Part shown: positions 16,393 to 25,945 of the stretch, piece after piece
Numbering within the stretch: position 1 is the stretch's first letter
Layout: every line of letters starts with the position of its first letter
Assembly: GCF_001927245.1 (NCBI RefSeq)
Contig: NZ_MJUX01000003.1
Coordinates: 186,001 to 250,000, forward strand
DNA from: Acuticoccus yangtzensis
GTDB lineage: Bacteria; Pseudomonadota; Alphaproteobacteria; Rhizobiales; Amorphaceae
Reading direction: 5' to 3'
DNA length: 64,000 bases
The notes under the pieces: model-generated
Database searches by the model: none
The model's input: the letters and a program-made list of their open reading frames with translations, nothing else
Told to the model about the DNA's origin: nothing
Translations under genes and position numbers: made by a program

Positions 16393-17406
16393 ATGGGCGT
16401 TCTCACGCAGGCAGACGAAATTTCGGAAATCGCTTTCGGCTACATGGGATCGAAGGCGCTGTTCGCAGCGCTGGAGTCGGACGTGTTCACCCTCCTGTCC
16501 AGCGGGCCTATGACCGCCGAGGACATCGCAGGCAAAACCGCCCTCGAGCCCGACCGGGCCGAAATGCTGCTCACGGCGCTGGCGGGGCTCGGCCTCGTCT
16601 CTGCCGATGACGGGCGGTTTGCGAACTCGCCGGCGGCGGACGCCTTCCTCGTGAAGGGCGCCAAGTACGACTTCTCGGACTATCTGCGCTTGCAGGTGGG
16701 CCAGCAGATGTACCCGCTGATGAACCAGATCGAGGCGGCGCTGGAGAACCGCCTGTCCGACGAGGAGACCGGCTCGTACGCCGATTGGTTCTCCGACCCG
16801 GCACAGGCCAAGCTCTATTCGGAGAGCCAGCATGCAGGCTCGCTCGGCCCGGCGCGGCAGCTCGCCCGCAAGACCGACCTGTCGGACGCCAAGACGATGC
16901 TCGACGTCGGCGGCGGCACGGGCGCCTTCGCCATCACGCTGTGTCAGAAGAACCCGCAGCTCACGGCGACGATCGTCGACTTCCCGAACGTCGCCTCACT
17001 CGGCAAGCAGTACGTCAAGCAGGCGAACCTTGCGAGCCGCATCCGCTATGTCGAGGGTGACGGGCGCGAGGACATCTGGCCGAAGAACAACGACATCGTG
17101 TTGATGTCCTATCTCTTCTCCGGCGTGCCGGGCGAGGCGCACGAGGGGCTGATCGCCCGCGCCTTCGACCATCTGGCGCCGGGCGGGCGGCTTCTGATCC
17201 ACGACTTCATCGTCGACGCGGACCGCACGGGGCCGAAGCTCGCCGCGCTGTGGCAGCTCCAGCATACGGCGTTCACGCCCGAGGCCCGCTCGCTCGACAC
17301 GGGGTGGCTGGAGACGGCGCTTCCGGCGGCCGGTTTCGAAGACGTCAGCGTGGGGACGATGATCCCCGAAATGACGATGCTGGCGCAGGGTCGCCGCCCA
17401 AAATAA
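16393..17406 (+). CDS. SAM-dependent O-methyltransferase (Methyltransf_2 type)
   Basis: 337 residues with the two-part layout of plant-type and bacteriochlorophyll/hydroxyneurosporene-type O-methyltransferases. An N-terminal winged-helix dimerisation domain covers about residues 10-80, and a Rossmann methyltransferase domain has MLDVGGGTGAFA near 165-177 (SAM loop I), VDFPNV (acidic/ribose region) and the GGRLLIHDFIVD strand. GAAGGA precedes the ATG. An acidic residue after IHDF matches the family active-site loop, but a clear catalytic His is not obvious. Monocistronic: a terminator follows. Substrate unknown. Confidence 0.85.
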   Translation: MGVLTQADEISEIAFGYMGSKALFAALESDVFTLLSSGPMTAEDIAGKTALEPDRAEMLLTALAGLGLVSADDGRFANSPAADAFLVKGAKYDFSDYLRLQVGQQMYPLMNQIEAALENRLSDEETGSYADWFSDPAQAKLYSESQHAGSLGPARQLARKTDLSDAKTMLDVGGGTGAFAITLCQKNPQLTATIVDFPNVASLGKQYVKQANLASRIRYVEGDGREDIWPKNNDIVLMSYLFSGVPGEAHEGLIARAFDHLAPGGRLLIHDFIVDADRTGPKLAALWQLQHTAFTPEARSLDTGWLETALPAAGFEDVSVGTMIPEMTMLAQGRRPK

Positions 17407-17429
17407 GCGGCCTCGGCCCGACCTCAACC

Positions 17430-17454
17430 AAGGGGCGCTCGCGGGCGCCCCTTT
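17430..17454 (+). terminator. Rho-independent terminator after methyltransferase gene
   Basis: AAGGGGCGC (17430-17438) pairs with GCGCCCCTT (17445-17453) around a 6-nt loop and is followed by a short T-run, 24 bp after the stop at 17406. Confidence 0.75.
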
Positions 17455-17555
17455 CGCGTTGCGGGTGGTGCCTTCAGGGCGGTGGGCATAGGCCGCACCA
17501 ATAGCGGCGGCGTGCCATGTTGCCGCAGCCGGGTGCGGGGCGTATGCGGACGGGT

Positions 17556-18764
17556 ATGCAACCACACGATCGCCTCGCGCGGCGCAATGCGCTCGTCCTT
17601 GCGCTCGCTCAGGCCATGGGCGGCGCGCTTACCTCCATCACCATCTCGCTCGGCGGCCTCGTCGGCGTGTCGCTGCTGGGCTCCAGCTCCTATCTCGCAA
17701 CCCTCGCGGTCTCGACGATGATCGTCGGCACCGCCTGCGGCACCATTCCGGCGGCGATGCTGATGGGCCGCATCGGCCGGCGCGCGGGCTTCATGCTGGG
17801 GGCGCTGATCGCCTCCATCGGCGGCCTCGTCGCCTTCGGGGCGATCATGGCGGACAGCTTCCCGCTCTACTGCGTCGGCACCTTCTGCGGCGGCTTCTCG
17901 TTCGCCTTCGTGCAGCAATACCGCTTCGCCGCGGCGGAGGGGGCGAGCGACACCTTCCGGCCGCGCGCCATCTCCTACGTGCTGGCGGGCGGGCTGCTCG
18001 CCGGCATCATCGGCCCGCAGACGGTGATCGCGACGCGCGACATGTTCGCCCCCACGGCCTTCGCCGGAGCCTATCTCGCCCAGGCGGTGCTGGCGCTTGT
18101 GGCGGTCGCGATCCTCTCCTTCTACCGCGCGCCGGATGCTGCGGCTTCGGGCACCGCGAAGGCGGGCGGGCGGCCGATGCGCCAGATCCTCGCCGACCCC
18201 AAAGTGCAGCTCGCCATCATGGTGGCCCTCGTCTCCTACGGGGTGATGAGCCTGATGATGACGGCGGCCCCGCTCGCCATGCTGGCCTGCGGGTTCGACA
18301 CGGACGATGCCGCCTTCGGCATCCAGTGGCACGTGATCGCCATGTTCGCGCCGAGCTTCATCACCGGCAGTCTGATTTCTCGCTTCGGGGCGGAGGTGAT
18401 CGCGGCCATCGGCCTGGTGCTGCTGCTGGCGGCGGGGGGCACGGCGCTCGCCGGCATCGAGCTCGGCCATTTCTACGTGGCGCTGATCCTTCTGGGGCTC
18501 GGCTGGAACTTCGGCTTCATCGGCGGCACGGCCATGTTGACCCAGGCGCAGCGGCCGGAAGAGCGGGCGCGCACCCAGGCCGCCAACGACTTCATCGTCT
18601 TCGGGATGGTGGCGCTGACCTCGCTGTCGTCGGGCGCGCTGTTCCACACGGCGGGCTGGGCGCCGATCAACTGGGTGCTGCTCGGCCTCGTCGCTTGCCC
18701 TCTGGTTGTGTTGGGGATTTGGACCTTCGTGGGGCAGGGGCGCCGCACCGATAAGCTTGCCTGA
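17556..18764 (+). CDS. MFS transporter
   Basis: Inner-membrane carrier of about 402 residues with roughly twelve hydrophobic segments in two halves. Motif A between helices 2 and 3 is GRIGRRAGF. ATGs at 17517, 17544 and 17556 are all in frame and none has a strong ribosome-binding site. I prefer 17556 because the first helix begins about 12 residues later. The short soluble linker at about residues 190-205 divides the halves. Substrate unknown; no adjacent catabolic gene points to one. The proton-pumping pyrophosphatase gene follows after 78 bp. Confidence 0.85.
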   Translation: MQPHDRLARRNALVLALAQAMGGALTSITISLGGLVGVSLLGSSSYLATLAVSTMIVGTACGTIPAAMLMGRIGRRAGFMLGALIASIGGLVAFGAIMADSFPLYCVGTFCGGFSFAFVQQYRFAAAEGASDTFRPRAISYVLAGGLLAGIIGPQTVIATRDMFAPTAFAGAYLAQAVLALVAVAILSFYRAPDAAASGTAKAGGRPMRQILADPKVQLAIMVALVSYGVMSLMMTAAPLAMLACGFDTDDAAFGIQWHVIAMFAPSFITGSLISRFGAEVIAAIGLVLLLAAGGTALAGIELGHFYVALILLGLGWNFGFIGGTAMLTQAQRPEERARTQAANDFIVFGMVALTSLSSGALFHTAGWAPINWVLLGLVACPLVVLGIWTFVGQGRRTDKLA

Positions 18765-18783
18765 TGGGCTGACGACCGCTTTA

Positions 18784-18838
18784 CTCCAGCGGCAACGACA
18801 AGAGATGCGGCCCCCAACGAGGGGCCGCACGCTGGAGG
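18784..18838 (+). promoter_or_regulatory. hppA leader hairpin that can mask the ribosome-binding site
   Basis: An outer stem CTCCAGCG (18784-18791) pairs with CGCTGGAG (18830-18837), and an inner perfect stem TGCGGCCCC (18806-18814) pairs with GGGGCCGCA (18821-18829) directly stacked on it, with a 14-nt bulge on the 5' side. The outer 3' strand contains most of the GGAGG (18834-18838) that lies 4 nt before the hppA ATG. The fold would therefore hide the Shine-Dalgarno. The inner hairpin could alternatively be the MFS gene's terminator, though no T-run follows. Confidence 0.5.
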
Positions 18839-18842
18839 AACA

Positions 18843-21062
18843 ATGAACCCCACACTGATCGTCATCGCGTGCGGGCTCGTCTCGCTCGCCTATGGCGCCT
18901 GGGCGATCCGCTCGCTGATCGCCGCCCCCGCCGGATCGCCGCGCATGCAGGAGATCGCCGGCGCCATTCAGGAAGGCGCTTCGGCCTATCTCTCGCGCCA
19001 ATATATGACCATCGCGGTGGTCGGCGTGGTCATCTTCGCGCTCGTCTTCTGGCTCCTCGGGGCGCTGGTCGCCGTCGGCTTCGCCATCGGTGCGGTGCTG
19101 TCGGGCGTCGCCGGCTATATCGGCATGCTGGTCTCGGTCCGTGCCAACGTGCGCACCGCGCAGGCCGCCTCGCAGTCGCTCCAGGGCGGGCTCGACATCG
19201 CCTTCAAGTCGGGCGCGGTCACGGGCCTGCTGGTCGCCGGTCTCGCCCTTCTGGGGGTCGCGGTCTACTTCTTCGTGCTGACCGGGGTGATGGGGATCGA
19301 TCCGACCTCGCGCACGGTGGTGGACGCGCTCGTGGCGCTCGGGTTCGGCGCCTCGCTGATCTCCATCTTCGCGCGGCTCGGCGGCGGTATCTTCACCAAA
19401 GGCGCGGACGTCGGCGGTGATCTCGTCGGCAAGGTCGAGGCGGGCATCCCGGAGGACGACCCGCGCAACCCGGCCACCATCGCCGACAATGTGGGCGACA
19501 ACGTGGGCGACTGCGCCGGCATGGCGGCCGACCTCTTCGAGACCTACGCAGTGACGATCGTCGCCACCATGGTGCTCGCGGCGATCTATTTCGCCGGGAC
19601 CGATCACCTCGCCGCGACGATGCTCTACCCGCTGGCGATCGGCGGGGCGTGCGTTCTGACCTCCATCGCCGGAACCTTCTTCGTGAAGCTGGGCGGCGGC
19701 ACCAACATCATGGGCGCGCTCTACAAGGGGTTCATCGCGACGGCGGTCCTGTCGCTCATAATCCTCGCTCCGGTGACGTATCTGGTGTTCGGTTCGTTCT
19801 CGACGGTGATGTCGGTCGGCGGAACGGAGGCGGTGGCCGCGGCCGGTGACGCGATGGCAGCGGCGACGGCGCAGGCGGCAGAACCCGCGCTCACCTTCAC
19901 GCCCTTCTCGCTTTATCTCTGCGGCGTGGCCGGGCTCGTCATCACCGGGCTGATCGTCTGGATCACCGAGTATTATACCGGCGTCGGCTATCGCCCGGTG
20001 CGCTCGATCAGCCAGGCGTCGGTGACCGGGCACGGCACCAACGTCATCCAGGGTCTGGCCGTTTCGCTGGAGGCGACGGCGCTTCCGGCGCTGGTGATCA
20101 TCGCCGGCATAATTTTTACCTATTCCATGGCGGGGCTTTTCGGCATCGCCATTGCGGTGACGACGATGCTGGCCCTTGCCGGTATGGTTGTGGCGCTGGA
20201 CGCCTTCGGGCCGGTGACGGACAACGCCGGCGGCATCGCCGAGATGGCCGATCTTCCGGCCGACGTGCGTGCCACGACCGACGCGCTGGACGCGGTCGGC
20301 AACACCACCAAGGCGGTGACGAAGGGCTACGCGATCGGCTCGGCCGGCCTCGGCGCTCTGGTTCTCTTCGCGGCCTACACGGAGGACCTGAAATATTTCA
20401 TCGCCCACTCCGACCAATATCCCTACTTCGCCGGGCTGACGGCCGAGACGCTGAACTTCTCCCTCGCGAACCCGTACGTGGTGGTGGGGCTGTTCTTCGG
20501 CGGGCTGCTGCCGTTCCTGTTCGGCGGCATCGCGATGACGGCGGTGGGCCGGGCGGCCGGCGCGGTGGTCGAGGAGGTGCGGCGCCAGTTCCGCGAGAAG
20601 CCGGGAATCATGGAGGGCAAGGACCGGCCCGATTATGGGCGCGCGGTGGACATGCTCACCAAGGCGGCGATCCGCGAGATGATCGTCCCGTCGCTGCTCC
20701 CGGTGCTGTCGCCGATCGTGGTCTTCTTCCTCATCAACGCGATCGCCGGAAAGGGGCAGGCCTTCGCGGCGACGGGGGCGATGCTGCTCGGCGTCATCAT
20801 CACCGGGCTGTTCGTGGCAATCTCGATGACGGCCGGCGGCGGCGCCTGGGACAATGCCAAGAAGTCGTTCGAGGACGGCTTCGTCGACCGCGACGGGGTG
20901 AAGCACCTCAAGGGGTCGGATGCGCACAAGGCCTCTGTAACCGGCGACACCGTGGGTGATCCCTACAAGGACACGGCCGGGCCTGCGGTGAACCCGATGA
21001 TCAAGATCACCAACATCGTGGCGCTGCTGCTTCTCGCGGTGCTGGCGCATCAGGGCGTCTGA
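18843..21062 (+). CDS. hppA: Membrane-bound proton-translocating pyrophosphatase, K+-insensitive type
   Basis: Couples pyrophosphate hydrolysis to proton export across the inner membrane. 739 residues with about 16 transmembrane helices. The pyrophosphate site is seen in [42 protein letters not shown] (about 180-223, quoted in parts: [25 protein letters not shown]) and again near the C-terminus in [17 protein letters not shown]. The lysine in [10 protein letters not shown] is the residue that makes the enzyme potassium-independent, where K+-dependent forms have alanine. ATG 18843 follows GGAGG. A terminator lies 17 bp after the stop. Confidence 0.95.
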   Translation: MNPTLIVIACGLVSLAYGAWAIRSLIAAPAGSPRMQEIAGAIQEGASAYLSRQYMTIAVVGVVIFALVFWLLGALVAVGFAIGAVLSGVAGYIGMLVSVRANVRTAQAASQSLQGGLDIAFKSGAVTGLLVAGLALLGVAVYFFVLTGVMGIDPTSRTVVDALVALGFGASLISIFARLGGGIFTKGADVGGDLVGKVEAGIPEDDPRNPATIADNVGDNVGDCAGMAADLFETYAVTIVATMVLAAIYFAGTDHLAATMLYPLAIGGACVLTSIAGTFFVKLGGGTNIMGALYKGFIATAVLSLIILAPVTYLVFGSFSTVMSVGGTEAVAAAGDAMAAATAQAAEPALTFTPFSLYLCGVAGLVITGLIVWITEYYTGVGYRPVRSISQASVTGHGTNVIQGLAVSLEATALPALVIIAGIIFTYSMAGLFGIAIAVTTMLALAGMVVALDAFGPVTDNAGGIAEMADLPADVRATTDALDAVGNTTKAVTKGYAIGSAGLGALVLFAAYTEDLKYFIAHSDQYPYFAGLTAETLNFSLANPYVVVGLFFGGLLPFLFGGIAMTAVGRAAGAVVEEVRRQFREKPGIMEGKDRPDYGRAVDMLTKAAIREMIVPSLLPVLSPIVVFFLINAIAGKGQAFAATGAMLLGVIITGLFVAISMTAGGGAWDNAKKSFEDGFVDRDGVKHLKGSDAHKASVTGDTVGDPYKDTAGPAVNPMIKITNIVALLLLAVLAHQGV

Positions 21063-21073
21063 TCCAACGCACG

Positions 21074-21104
21074 AAAAAGGGCCGCGCACCGGAGTGCGCG
21101 GCCC
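21074..21104. terminator. Bidirectional terminator between hppA and the convergent small secreted-protein gene
   Basis: GGGCCGCGCA (21079-21088), loop CCGGAG, TGCGCGGCCC (21095-21104): a perfect 10-bp stem preceded by an A-run (21074-21078). It reads as an intrinsic terminator with a T-run on the minus strand and a weaker one on the plus strand. Confidence 0.85.
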
Positions 21105-21137
21105 GTCTCTCGGGGAACCCTCCCGCGGGGGCGCGGG

Positions 21138-21488
21138 TTAGTTCAGGTTGATCGTGAAGCCCGAATCGTCGCGACGGTCGTGGCGGTAGTCGTTGCGGCG
21201 TTGCTGCTCGTCGATCCGGTCGAGTTTGCGGTCATATCGGCGCTCGATATTGTTCGCCGCCTCGTAATTTCCTTTCGACGCCATGTAATCGGCGCGGCGC
21301 TGCCCCTCGGAGGCGACGCGATTTTCCTTGGCGTCGAGCTGGGCGTCGCGGCGGTCGTGACGGTAGTCGTTGTTGTCGTAACCGTTGTCGGTGCCGAACT
21401 GGATGGAGACCTGAGCGGCCGCCGGTGCTGCGGTCATCCCGGCGCCCATCGTCGTGGCCAGAAGAGCAGCCATCAGAGCCTTGGTCAT
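21138..21488 (-). CDS. Small secreted charged protein with repeated DYRHDRRD
   Basis: 116 residues from ATG 21488, which has GGAGAG about 7 nt upstream (an in-frame ATG at 21503 has none). A signal peptide of about 25 residues ends at AAPAAAQ. The mature protein is very rich in Asp, Arg, Asn and Tyr, and the block NDYRHDRRD occurs twice, near both ends of the mature chain. No enzyme motif. No family recognised with confidence; it may be a periplasmic or cell-surface helical protein. A terminator follows on the minus strand. Confidence 0.7.
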   Translation of the reverse strand: MTKALMAALLATTMGAGMTAAPAAAQVSIQFGTDNGYDNNDYRHDRRDAQLDAKENRVASEGQRRADYMASKGNYEAANNIERRYDRKLDRIDEQQRRNDYRHDRRDDSGFTINLN

Positions 21489-21691
21489 GATTTCTCTCCA
21501 CATTGAATTGCGTTACGGACGCTGCGAGCCTCGCGGTGTCCGTTATGCTTACAACAACGTGGGCCTAATCAGGTTCGTTCCCGCGACCGGCACGCGAATA
21601 CGCTTCCGCACGCGGCGCGTCCCCGTCCACGCAGGGCGACGGGCGGCGCGGCCCGCGGAAGGGGCGACCGGTGACGCTGCCGGTTCAGGCG

Positions 21692-22138
21692 CTAGAGGCT
21701 CGGATTGGCGAGGCCGGCGAGAACCTGGGAGAGGAAGGCGAGGTCCTGGCCCGACGTGCGGGTCTTGCGCGACAAATAGTCGAACACCTTGCCGTCCTTG
21801 AGGCCATATTCGGCGACTTCGCGGACCCGCGAATTGTCGTCCAGATAGACGACGAGAATGCGCCGATCGCGCACGGCGGTTTTTTGGAAGGCGAAGTTTC
21901 GCCCCGCGGTCTGCGAGATGTAGTACAAGGCCTCTCCACCCGCGAGGCCGGTGGTGGTCGGCGTGCCGAGGGCGAGGAGGGCTTGCTCCTTGGAGGATCC
22001 CACAGGCACCTGCTCGAGCTGGTCCTGGGTGATTTTCTGGCCGCGGGTGAACTCTTCACCCATGGCGCAGGCCGATAAGGCAACACACATCGCAGCGACG
22101 GCGACGAGCGACTTCACCTCGAAACGCCGCGCACCCAT
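21692..22138 (-). CDS. bamE: Outer membrane protein assembly factor BamE (SmpA/OmlA)
   Basis: Lipoprotein of the BAM complex that inserts beta-barrel proteins into the outer membrane. From ATG 22138 it has 148 residues. A signal peptide with lipobox LSAC places the lipidated cysteine near residue 24. The SmpA/OmlA domain follows: ITQDQLEQVPVGSSKEQALLALGTPT, then GGEALYYISQ and VVYLDDNSRVREVAEYGLKDG. An upstream ATG at 22171 would overlap the divergent gene's start codon. It is divergent from the cytochrome bc1 chaperone gene with only 31 bp between starts. Confidence 0.9.
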   Translation of the reverse strand: MGARRFEVKSLVAVAAMCVALSACAMGEEFTRGQKITQDQLEQVPVGSSKEQALLALGTPTTTGLAGGEALYYISQTAGRNFAFQKTAVRDRRILVVYLDDNSRVREVAEYGLKDGKVFDYLSRKTRTSGQDLAFLSQVLAGLANPSL

Positions 22139-22169
22139 CTTATCTGAGGCGCGTAAGGGGTTCTGTGCC

Positions 22170-22742
22170 ATGCTTCGCTTCTTCTTCCGCAACAAGGCCG
22201 ATCCTGCGGTGCGGCACCTCTATGAAGCGGCCGTCACGCAGGCGCGGTCGCCCGTCTTTTACACACATTATGGCGTTTCGGACACGCTCGACGGACGATT
22301 CGAGATGATCGTTCTCCACATCACCCCGTTTATCAACGCCATCCGCGGGGACAGCGGGATAGGGGTGGACGGCCAGGCCCTGTTCGATCATTTCCTGAGC
22401 GACATGGATCAGAACCTGCGCACGATCGGTGTGAGCGATATCGCCGTACCGAAGAAGATGAAGAAGATGGGCGCCGCATTCTACGGCCGGTATGAGGCCT
22501 ATCTCGCTGCCTTGGGGGATCGCCGAGCGCTCGCCGCCGCGGCCGCCCGCAACGTTCTCGACACGCCGGACAGACTCGATTCGCCCGAAGCCTTCGCCCT
22601 GGCCGACTATTTCACCGCCCTCTGCGCGATGGCCCCGGACCACCTGACCGCGACGCCGCACTTCCCCGACCCGGCCGCCTTCGCGCCGATCGGCCGCACC
22701 GGTGCCGGAGCCGACACCCTCCAACGGGAGACCGTTCAATGA
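22170..22742 (+). CDS. Ubiquinol-cytochrome c chaperone family protein (CBP3-like)
   Basis: 190 residues matching the Ubiq_cyt_C_chap domain: an N-terminal ADPAVRHLYEAAVTQARSPVFYTHYGVSDTLDGRFEMIVLH region, seen here as the pieces QARSPVFY, GVSDTLDGRFE and LH, then SDMDQNLRTIGVSD and KMKKMGAAFYGR. Homologues (yeast Cbp3) help assemble cytochrome b of complex III. In alphaproteobacteria this gene routinely lies between bamE and a DUF177 gene, as here. Its stop overlaps the next start by 4 bp (ATGA). Confidence 0.88.
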   Translation: MLRFFFRNKADPAVRHLYEAAVTQARSPVFYTHYGVSDTLDGRFEMIVLHITPFINAIRGDSGIGVDGQALFDHFLSDMDQNLRTIGVSDIAVPKKMKKMGAAFYGRYEAYLAALGDRRALAAAAARNVLDTPDRLDSPEAFALADYFTALCAMAPDHLTATPHFPDPAAFAPIGRTGAGADTLQRETVQ

Positions 22743-23251
22743 CTGCCCGCCTGTCCCGCCCCGTCAACGTCAACCGGCTGGGGGAGGGGAAGACGCTGTC
22801 CATCGAGGCGAGCGCGGAGGAGTGCGCTGCCCTGGCCGAAGCGCTCGACATTCTCGCCATCGACAGCCTGACCGCCGAGGTGAGCGTCAAACCCTGGCGC
22901 GGCGACGGCGTGCGCGTGGAAGGCGTCGTCCGCGGCACCGTTTCCCAGGCCTGCGTCGTCACGCTGGAGCCTGTGCCCGGCGCGGTGGAGGAACGCTTCG
23001 AGCGCCGCCTTCACCCGGACGTGGTGGAGTCCGAAGACATCGTCGTCGACCCCGACCAGCCGGACCCGCCGGAGCGGATGGACACCCACGAGGTGGACGT
23101 CGGTGCCATCGCTCTGGAGCATTTCGCGCTGGGGCTCGACCCCTATCCGCGGGCACCCGGCGTGGAGTTCGAGGCCGTGGAAGAGGACACCGGCGAGGAC
23201 GATCCGTCCCCCTTCGCCGCCCTCGCCGCGTTGAAGAACAAACCGTCGTGA
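22739..23251 (+). CDS. DUF177 (YceD-like) protein
   Basis: 170 residues. The central segment [23 protein letters not shown], with a single cysteine near residue 74, and the following acidic stretch ([14 protein letters not shown]) are typical of DUF177/YceD. The family is linked to 23S rRNA synthesis or ribosome assembly and in many bacteria precedes rpmF and plsX. Here rpmF is absent and plsX follows directly. Translation is coupled to the upstream chaperone gene through ATGA. Confidence 0.88.
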   Translation: MTARLSRPVNVNRLGEGKTLSIEASAEECAALAEALDILAIDSLTAEVSVKPWRGDGVRVEGVVRGTVSQACVVTLEPVPGAVEERFERRLHPDVVESEDIVVDPDQPDPPERMDTHEVDVGAIALEHFALGLDPYPRAPGVEFEAVEEDTGEDDPSPFAALAALKNKPS

Positions 23252-23369
23252 GGATTTTTTCGAGGGGCCACTTCCCTCACGCGCCGCACCGCTTCAAAAG
23301 CGGCACGACGTATCTCAGAGGCACGCGCCGCCCCGATGGCGGCACAAGCAAGGCAGCGAACCAGATCCC

Positions 23370-24419
23370 ATGACCACAGGCGAGATCCGATTGGCCATCG
23401 ACGCCATGGGCGGAGACAAGGGGGCGTCCATGGTGATCCCCGGCCTCGCGGTCGCGCTGCTGCGCTGCCCGAACCTCGTGTTCGAGCTGTTCGGTGACCG
23501 CGCGGCGCTGGAAGCCGAAGTCGCCAAACACCCCACGCTGAAGGACCGCGTCACCATCCACCACACCGACGTTTCGGTGCCGATGGATGCCAAGCCGAGC
23601 CAGGCGCTGCGCATGGGTCGGCGCGTCTCGTCCATGTGGCAGGCGCTGGAGTCGGTGAAGTCCGGCACCTCTGCGGCCACCGTGTCGGCCGGCAATACCG
23701 GCGCGCTGATGGCGATGGCGAAGTTCTGCCTGCGCGGCATGCCGGGCGTCGACCGTCCGGCGCTGGCGGCGATCTGGCCGACGATCCGCGGCGAATCCAT
23801 CGTCCTCGACGTCGGCGCCTCGATCGGCCACGACACCGACAATCTCGTCGCCCACGCGCTCCTGGGCGCGGCGATGTCGCGCGCCGTATTCGGCATCGAC
23901 AAGCCGAAGGTGGGCCTCCTCAACGTGGGCGAGGAAGAGGTGAAGGGCCTGGAGGAGGTGCGCGAGGCGGGCGCCATCCTGCGCGCCGGAACCTTCCCCC
24001 ACATGCGCTACGAAGGCTTCGTCGAGGGCGACGACATCGGCAAAGGCGCGGTGGACGTGGTGGTGGCCGAGGGTTTTTCCGGCAATATCGCGCTGAAGAC
24101 GGCCGAGGGGACGGCGCGTCAGCTTGCCGAATATCTGCGCATGTCCATCGGGCGTACACTGCGGGCGCGAATTGGGTATGTGCTCGCAAAACCGGCATTT
24201 GCCCGATTGCGCGACAAGATGGACCCGCGCAAGATTAACGGTGCGGTGTTCCTGGGCCTGAACGGGCTCGTAATCAAAAGCCACGGCGGCACGGACGAGT
24301 ATGGGTTTGCGAGCGCGGTTGAACTCGCGCACGACATGGTCCGCAACGACCTGCAAGCACGCATCACCTCGGACCTGGCCGCACTGACGGAGAGCAAAGA
24401 GCTTGCAAACGCGGGTTGA
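23370..24419 (+). CDS. plsX: Phosphate acyltransferase PlsX
   Basis: Makes acyl-phosphate from acyl-ACP for phosphatidic acid synthesis, at the membrane surface. 349 residues, the normal length. Begins [19 protein letters not shown] (the family IDAMGGD motif). Further marks are [31 protein letters not shown], and [19 protein letters not shown] near residues 231-248. No good Shine-Dalgarno is visible before ATG 23370. The 118-bp spacer after DUF177 holds three small hairpins. fabH follows at once. Confidence 0.95.
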   Translation: MTTGEIRLAIDAMGGDKGASMVIPGLAVALLRCPNLVFELFGDRAALEAEVAKHPTLKDRVTIHHTDVSVPMDAKPSQALRMGRRVSSMWQALESVKSGTSAATVSAGNTGALMAMAKFCLRGMPGVDRPALAAIWPTIRGESIVLDVGASIGHDTDNLVAHALLGAAMSRAVFGIDKPKVGLLNVGEEEVKGLEEVREAGAILRAGTFPHMRYEGFVEGDDIGKGAVDVVVAEGFSGNIALKTAEGTARQLAEYLRMSIGRTLRARIGYVLAKPAFARLRDKMDPRKINGAVFLGLNGLVIKSHGGTDEYGFASAVELAHDMVRNDLQARITSDLAALTESKELANAG

Positions 24420-24447
24420 CCAATACGCCGAAGGGGCTGCGCACCGG

Positions 24448-25440
24448 ATGCAGAACGACACGCTCCGCCCGCCGGCGACCCGCATCGCCGGCGTCGGATC
24501 CGCGCTGCCTGCGCGCGTCCTCACCAACGCCGACCTCGCCGCCATGGTCGACACGTCGGACGAGTGGATCGTCTCGCGCACCGGGATCGAGGAGCGCCGC
24601 ATCGCCGCGGACGGTGAATGCACCTCCGACCTCGCCGAGCGGGCCGCCCGCGCGGCGCTCGGCGATGCCGGGCTGACGCCGGACGACATCGACCTCATCG
24701 TGCTCGCCACCGCGACGCCGGACAACACCTTCCCCTCCACCGCGGTCTCCGTGCAGCACCGGCTCGGCATCACCCGCGGCGCCGCCTTCGACGTGGCCGC
24801 CGTGTGCTCCGGCTTCGTCTTCGCGATGACGACTGCGGACGCGCTGATCGCCCAAGGCCTCGCAAAGCGCGCCTTGGTGATCGGTGCCGAGACCTTCTCG
24901 CGGATCCTCGACTGGGAGGACCGCACCACATGCGTCCTGTTCGGGGACGGGGCGGGGGCCGTGGTTCTGGAAGCCGCGGAAGGCGCAGGGACCGACAAGC
25001 CGCGCGGACTGATCGCGGCGTGCCTGCGCTCGGACGGGGCGCACAAGGACAAGCTCTACGTCGACGGTGGGCCGTCCTCCACCCAAACGGTGGGCCATCT
25101 TCGGATGCGCGGCCAGGAGGTCTTCCGATTCGCCGTCTCCGCGACGGTGGACGTGGTGGAAGACGTCTTCGCCAAGGCGGAGATGAGCGCCGACGATATC
25201 GACTGGTTCGTTCCGCACCAGGCCAACAAGCGGATCATCGACTCCAGTGCCAAGAAGCTGGGCATCGCGCCGGAGAAGGTGATCTTGACCGTGCAGAAGC
25301 ACGGCAACACCTCGGCCGCCTCCATCCCGCTGGCGCTGGCCGCCGCGGCCGAGGACGGGCGCATCAAGCGCGGCGACGTCGTGCTCCTGGAGGCGATGGG
25401 CGGCGGCTTCACCTGGGGTGCCGTTCTGGTCCGCTGGTAG
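24448..25440 (+). CDS. fabH: 3-oxoacyl-ACP synthase III (FabH)
   Basis: Condenses acetyl-CoA with malonyl-ACP to start fatty acid synthesis. From ATG 24448 it has 330 residues. The triad Cys120 ([13 protein letters not shown]), His257 (VPHQANKR) and Asn287 (HGNTSAAS) is intact, with GDGAGA at 167-172. A TTG at 24403, overlapping the plsX end, would add 15 residues and has GGAGAG upstream, so translation might begin there. Co-transcribed with plsX. Confidence 0.94.
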   Translation: MQNDTLRPPATRIAGVGSALPARVLTNADLAAMVDTSDEWIVSRTGIEERRIAADGECTSDLAERAARAALGDAGLTPDDIDLIVLATATPDNTFPSTAVSVQHRLGITRGAAFDVAAVCSGFVFAMTTADALIAQGLAKRALVIGAETFSRILDWEDRTTCVLFGDGAGAVVLEAAEGAGTDKPRGLIAACLRSDGAHKDKLYVDGGPSSTQTVGHLRMRGQEVFRFAVSATVDVVEDVFAKAEMSADDIDWFVPHQANKRIIDSSAKKLGIAPEKVILTVQKHGNTSAASIPLALAAAAEDGRIKRGDVVLLEAMGGGFTWGAVLVRW

Positions 25441-25492
25441 AGCGGCTAACCCCCCGAGTCTCAAACTTTATGGCTGGGTCTGCGACAATCCG

Positions 25493-25521
25493 TTGACCGG
25501 GCGATAGAGAGCAATCTAGCT
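25493..25521 (+). promoter_or_regulatory. Candidate housekeeping promoter of ihfA
   Basis: TTGACC (25493-25498), 17-bp spacer, CTAGCT (25516-25521), 78 bp before the ihfA start. The -35 is good and the -10 only a fair match to alphaproteobacterial promoters. Confidence 0.35.
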
Positions 25522-25598
25522 TACCTGTCTGTAACAAAGAGAGCGGTCAGCGGACCCGACTGGGCCGTCCGCCGCCGAAAAATTGTGATCGGGGAGCT

Positions 25599-25898
25599 AT
25601 GGGACGCACGATTACCCGCGCGGACCTTGCCAATGCTGTGTGCAGCAAGGTGAACGTTTCGCGTGCAGAGGCGGCTGAGTTGATCGACCAGATCATCGAG
25701 GAAATCGTGTCGGCGCTGGAGCGCGGCGAGTCGGTGCGCATGTCGTCCTTCGGCGCCTTTGAGGTGCGCCAGAAGAAGGAACGCCTCGGCCGTAATCCTA
25801 AGACCGGCGAGGAGGTGCCGATCGAGCAACGCGCCGTCGTCACCTTCCGTCCGAGCGACGTCTTGAAGCGATATATTAACGAGCACGCCTCCAACTGA
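25599..25898 (+). CDS. ihfA: Integration host factor subunit alpha
   Basis: DNA-bending nucleoid protein of 99 residues. Begins RTITRADLANAV; the HU/IHF beta-arm carries GRNPKTGEEVPI with the intercalating proline, preceded by SSFGAFEVRQKKERLGRNP. Ends FRPSDVLKRYIN, typical of the alpha subunit. GGGAG lies 3 nt before the ATG. A MerR-like gene follows after 47 bp, the standard alphaproteobacterial arrangement. Confidence 0.95.
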   Translation: MGRTITRADLANAVCSKVNVSRAEAAELIDQIIEEIVSALERGESVRMSSFGAFEVRQKKERLGRNPKTGEEVPIEQRAVVTFRPSDVLKRYINEHASN

Positions 25899-25945
25899 AC
25901 TCTGGCGCCGCCTCTGACGGCTGCGGCCGAGGCGGGAGGCGCGCG

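Noticed and set aside
17424-21089. 1221-codon open frame opposite hppA and the MFS gene
   Set aside because: Arg/His/Asp-rich low-complexity translation, no domain, no ribosome-binding site. It is the antisense shadow of high-GC genes with clear family matches.
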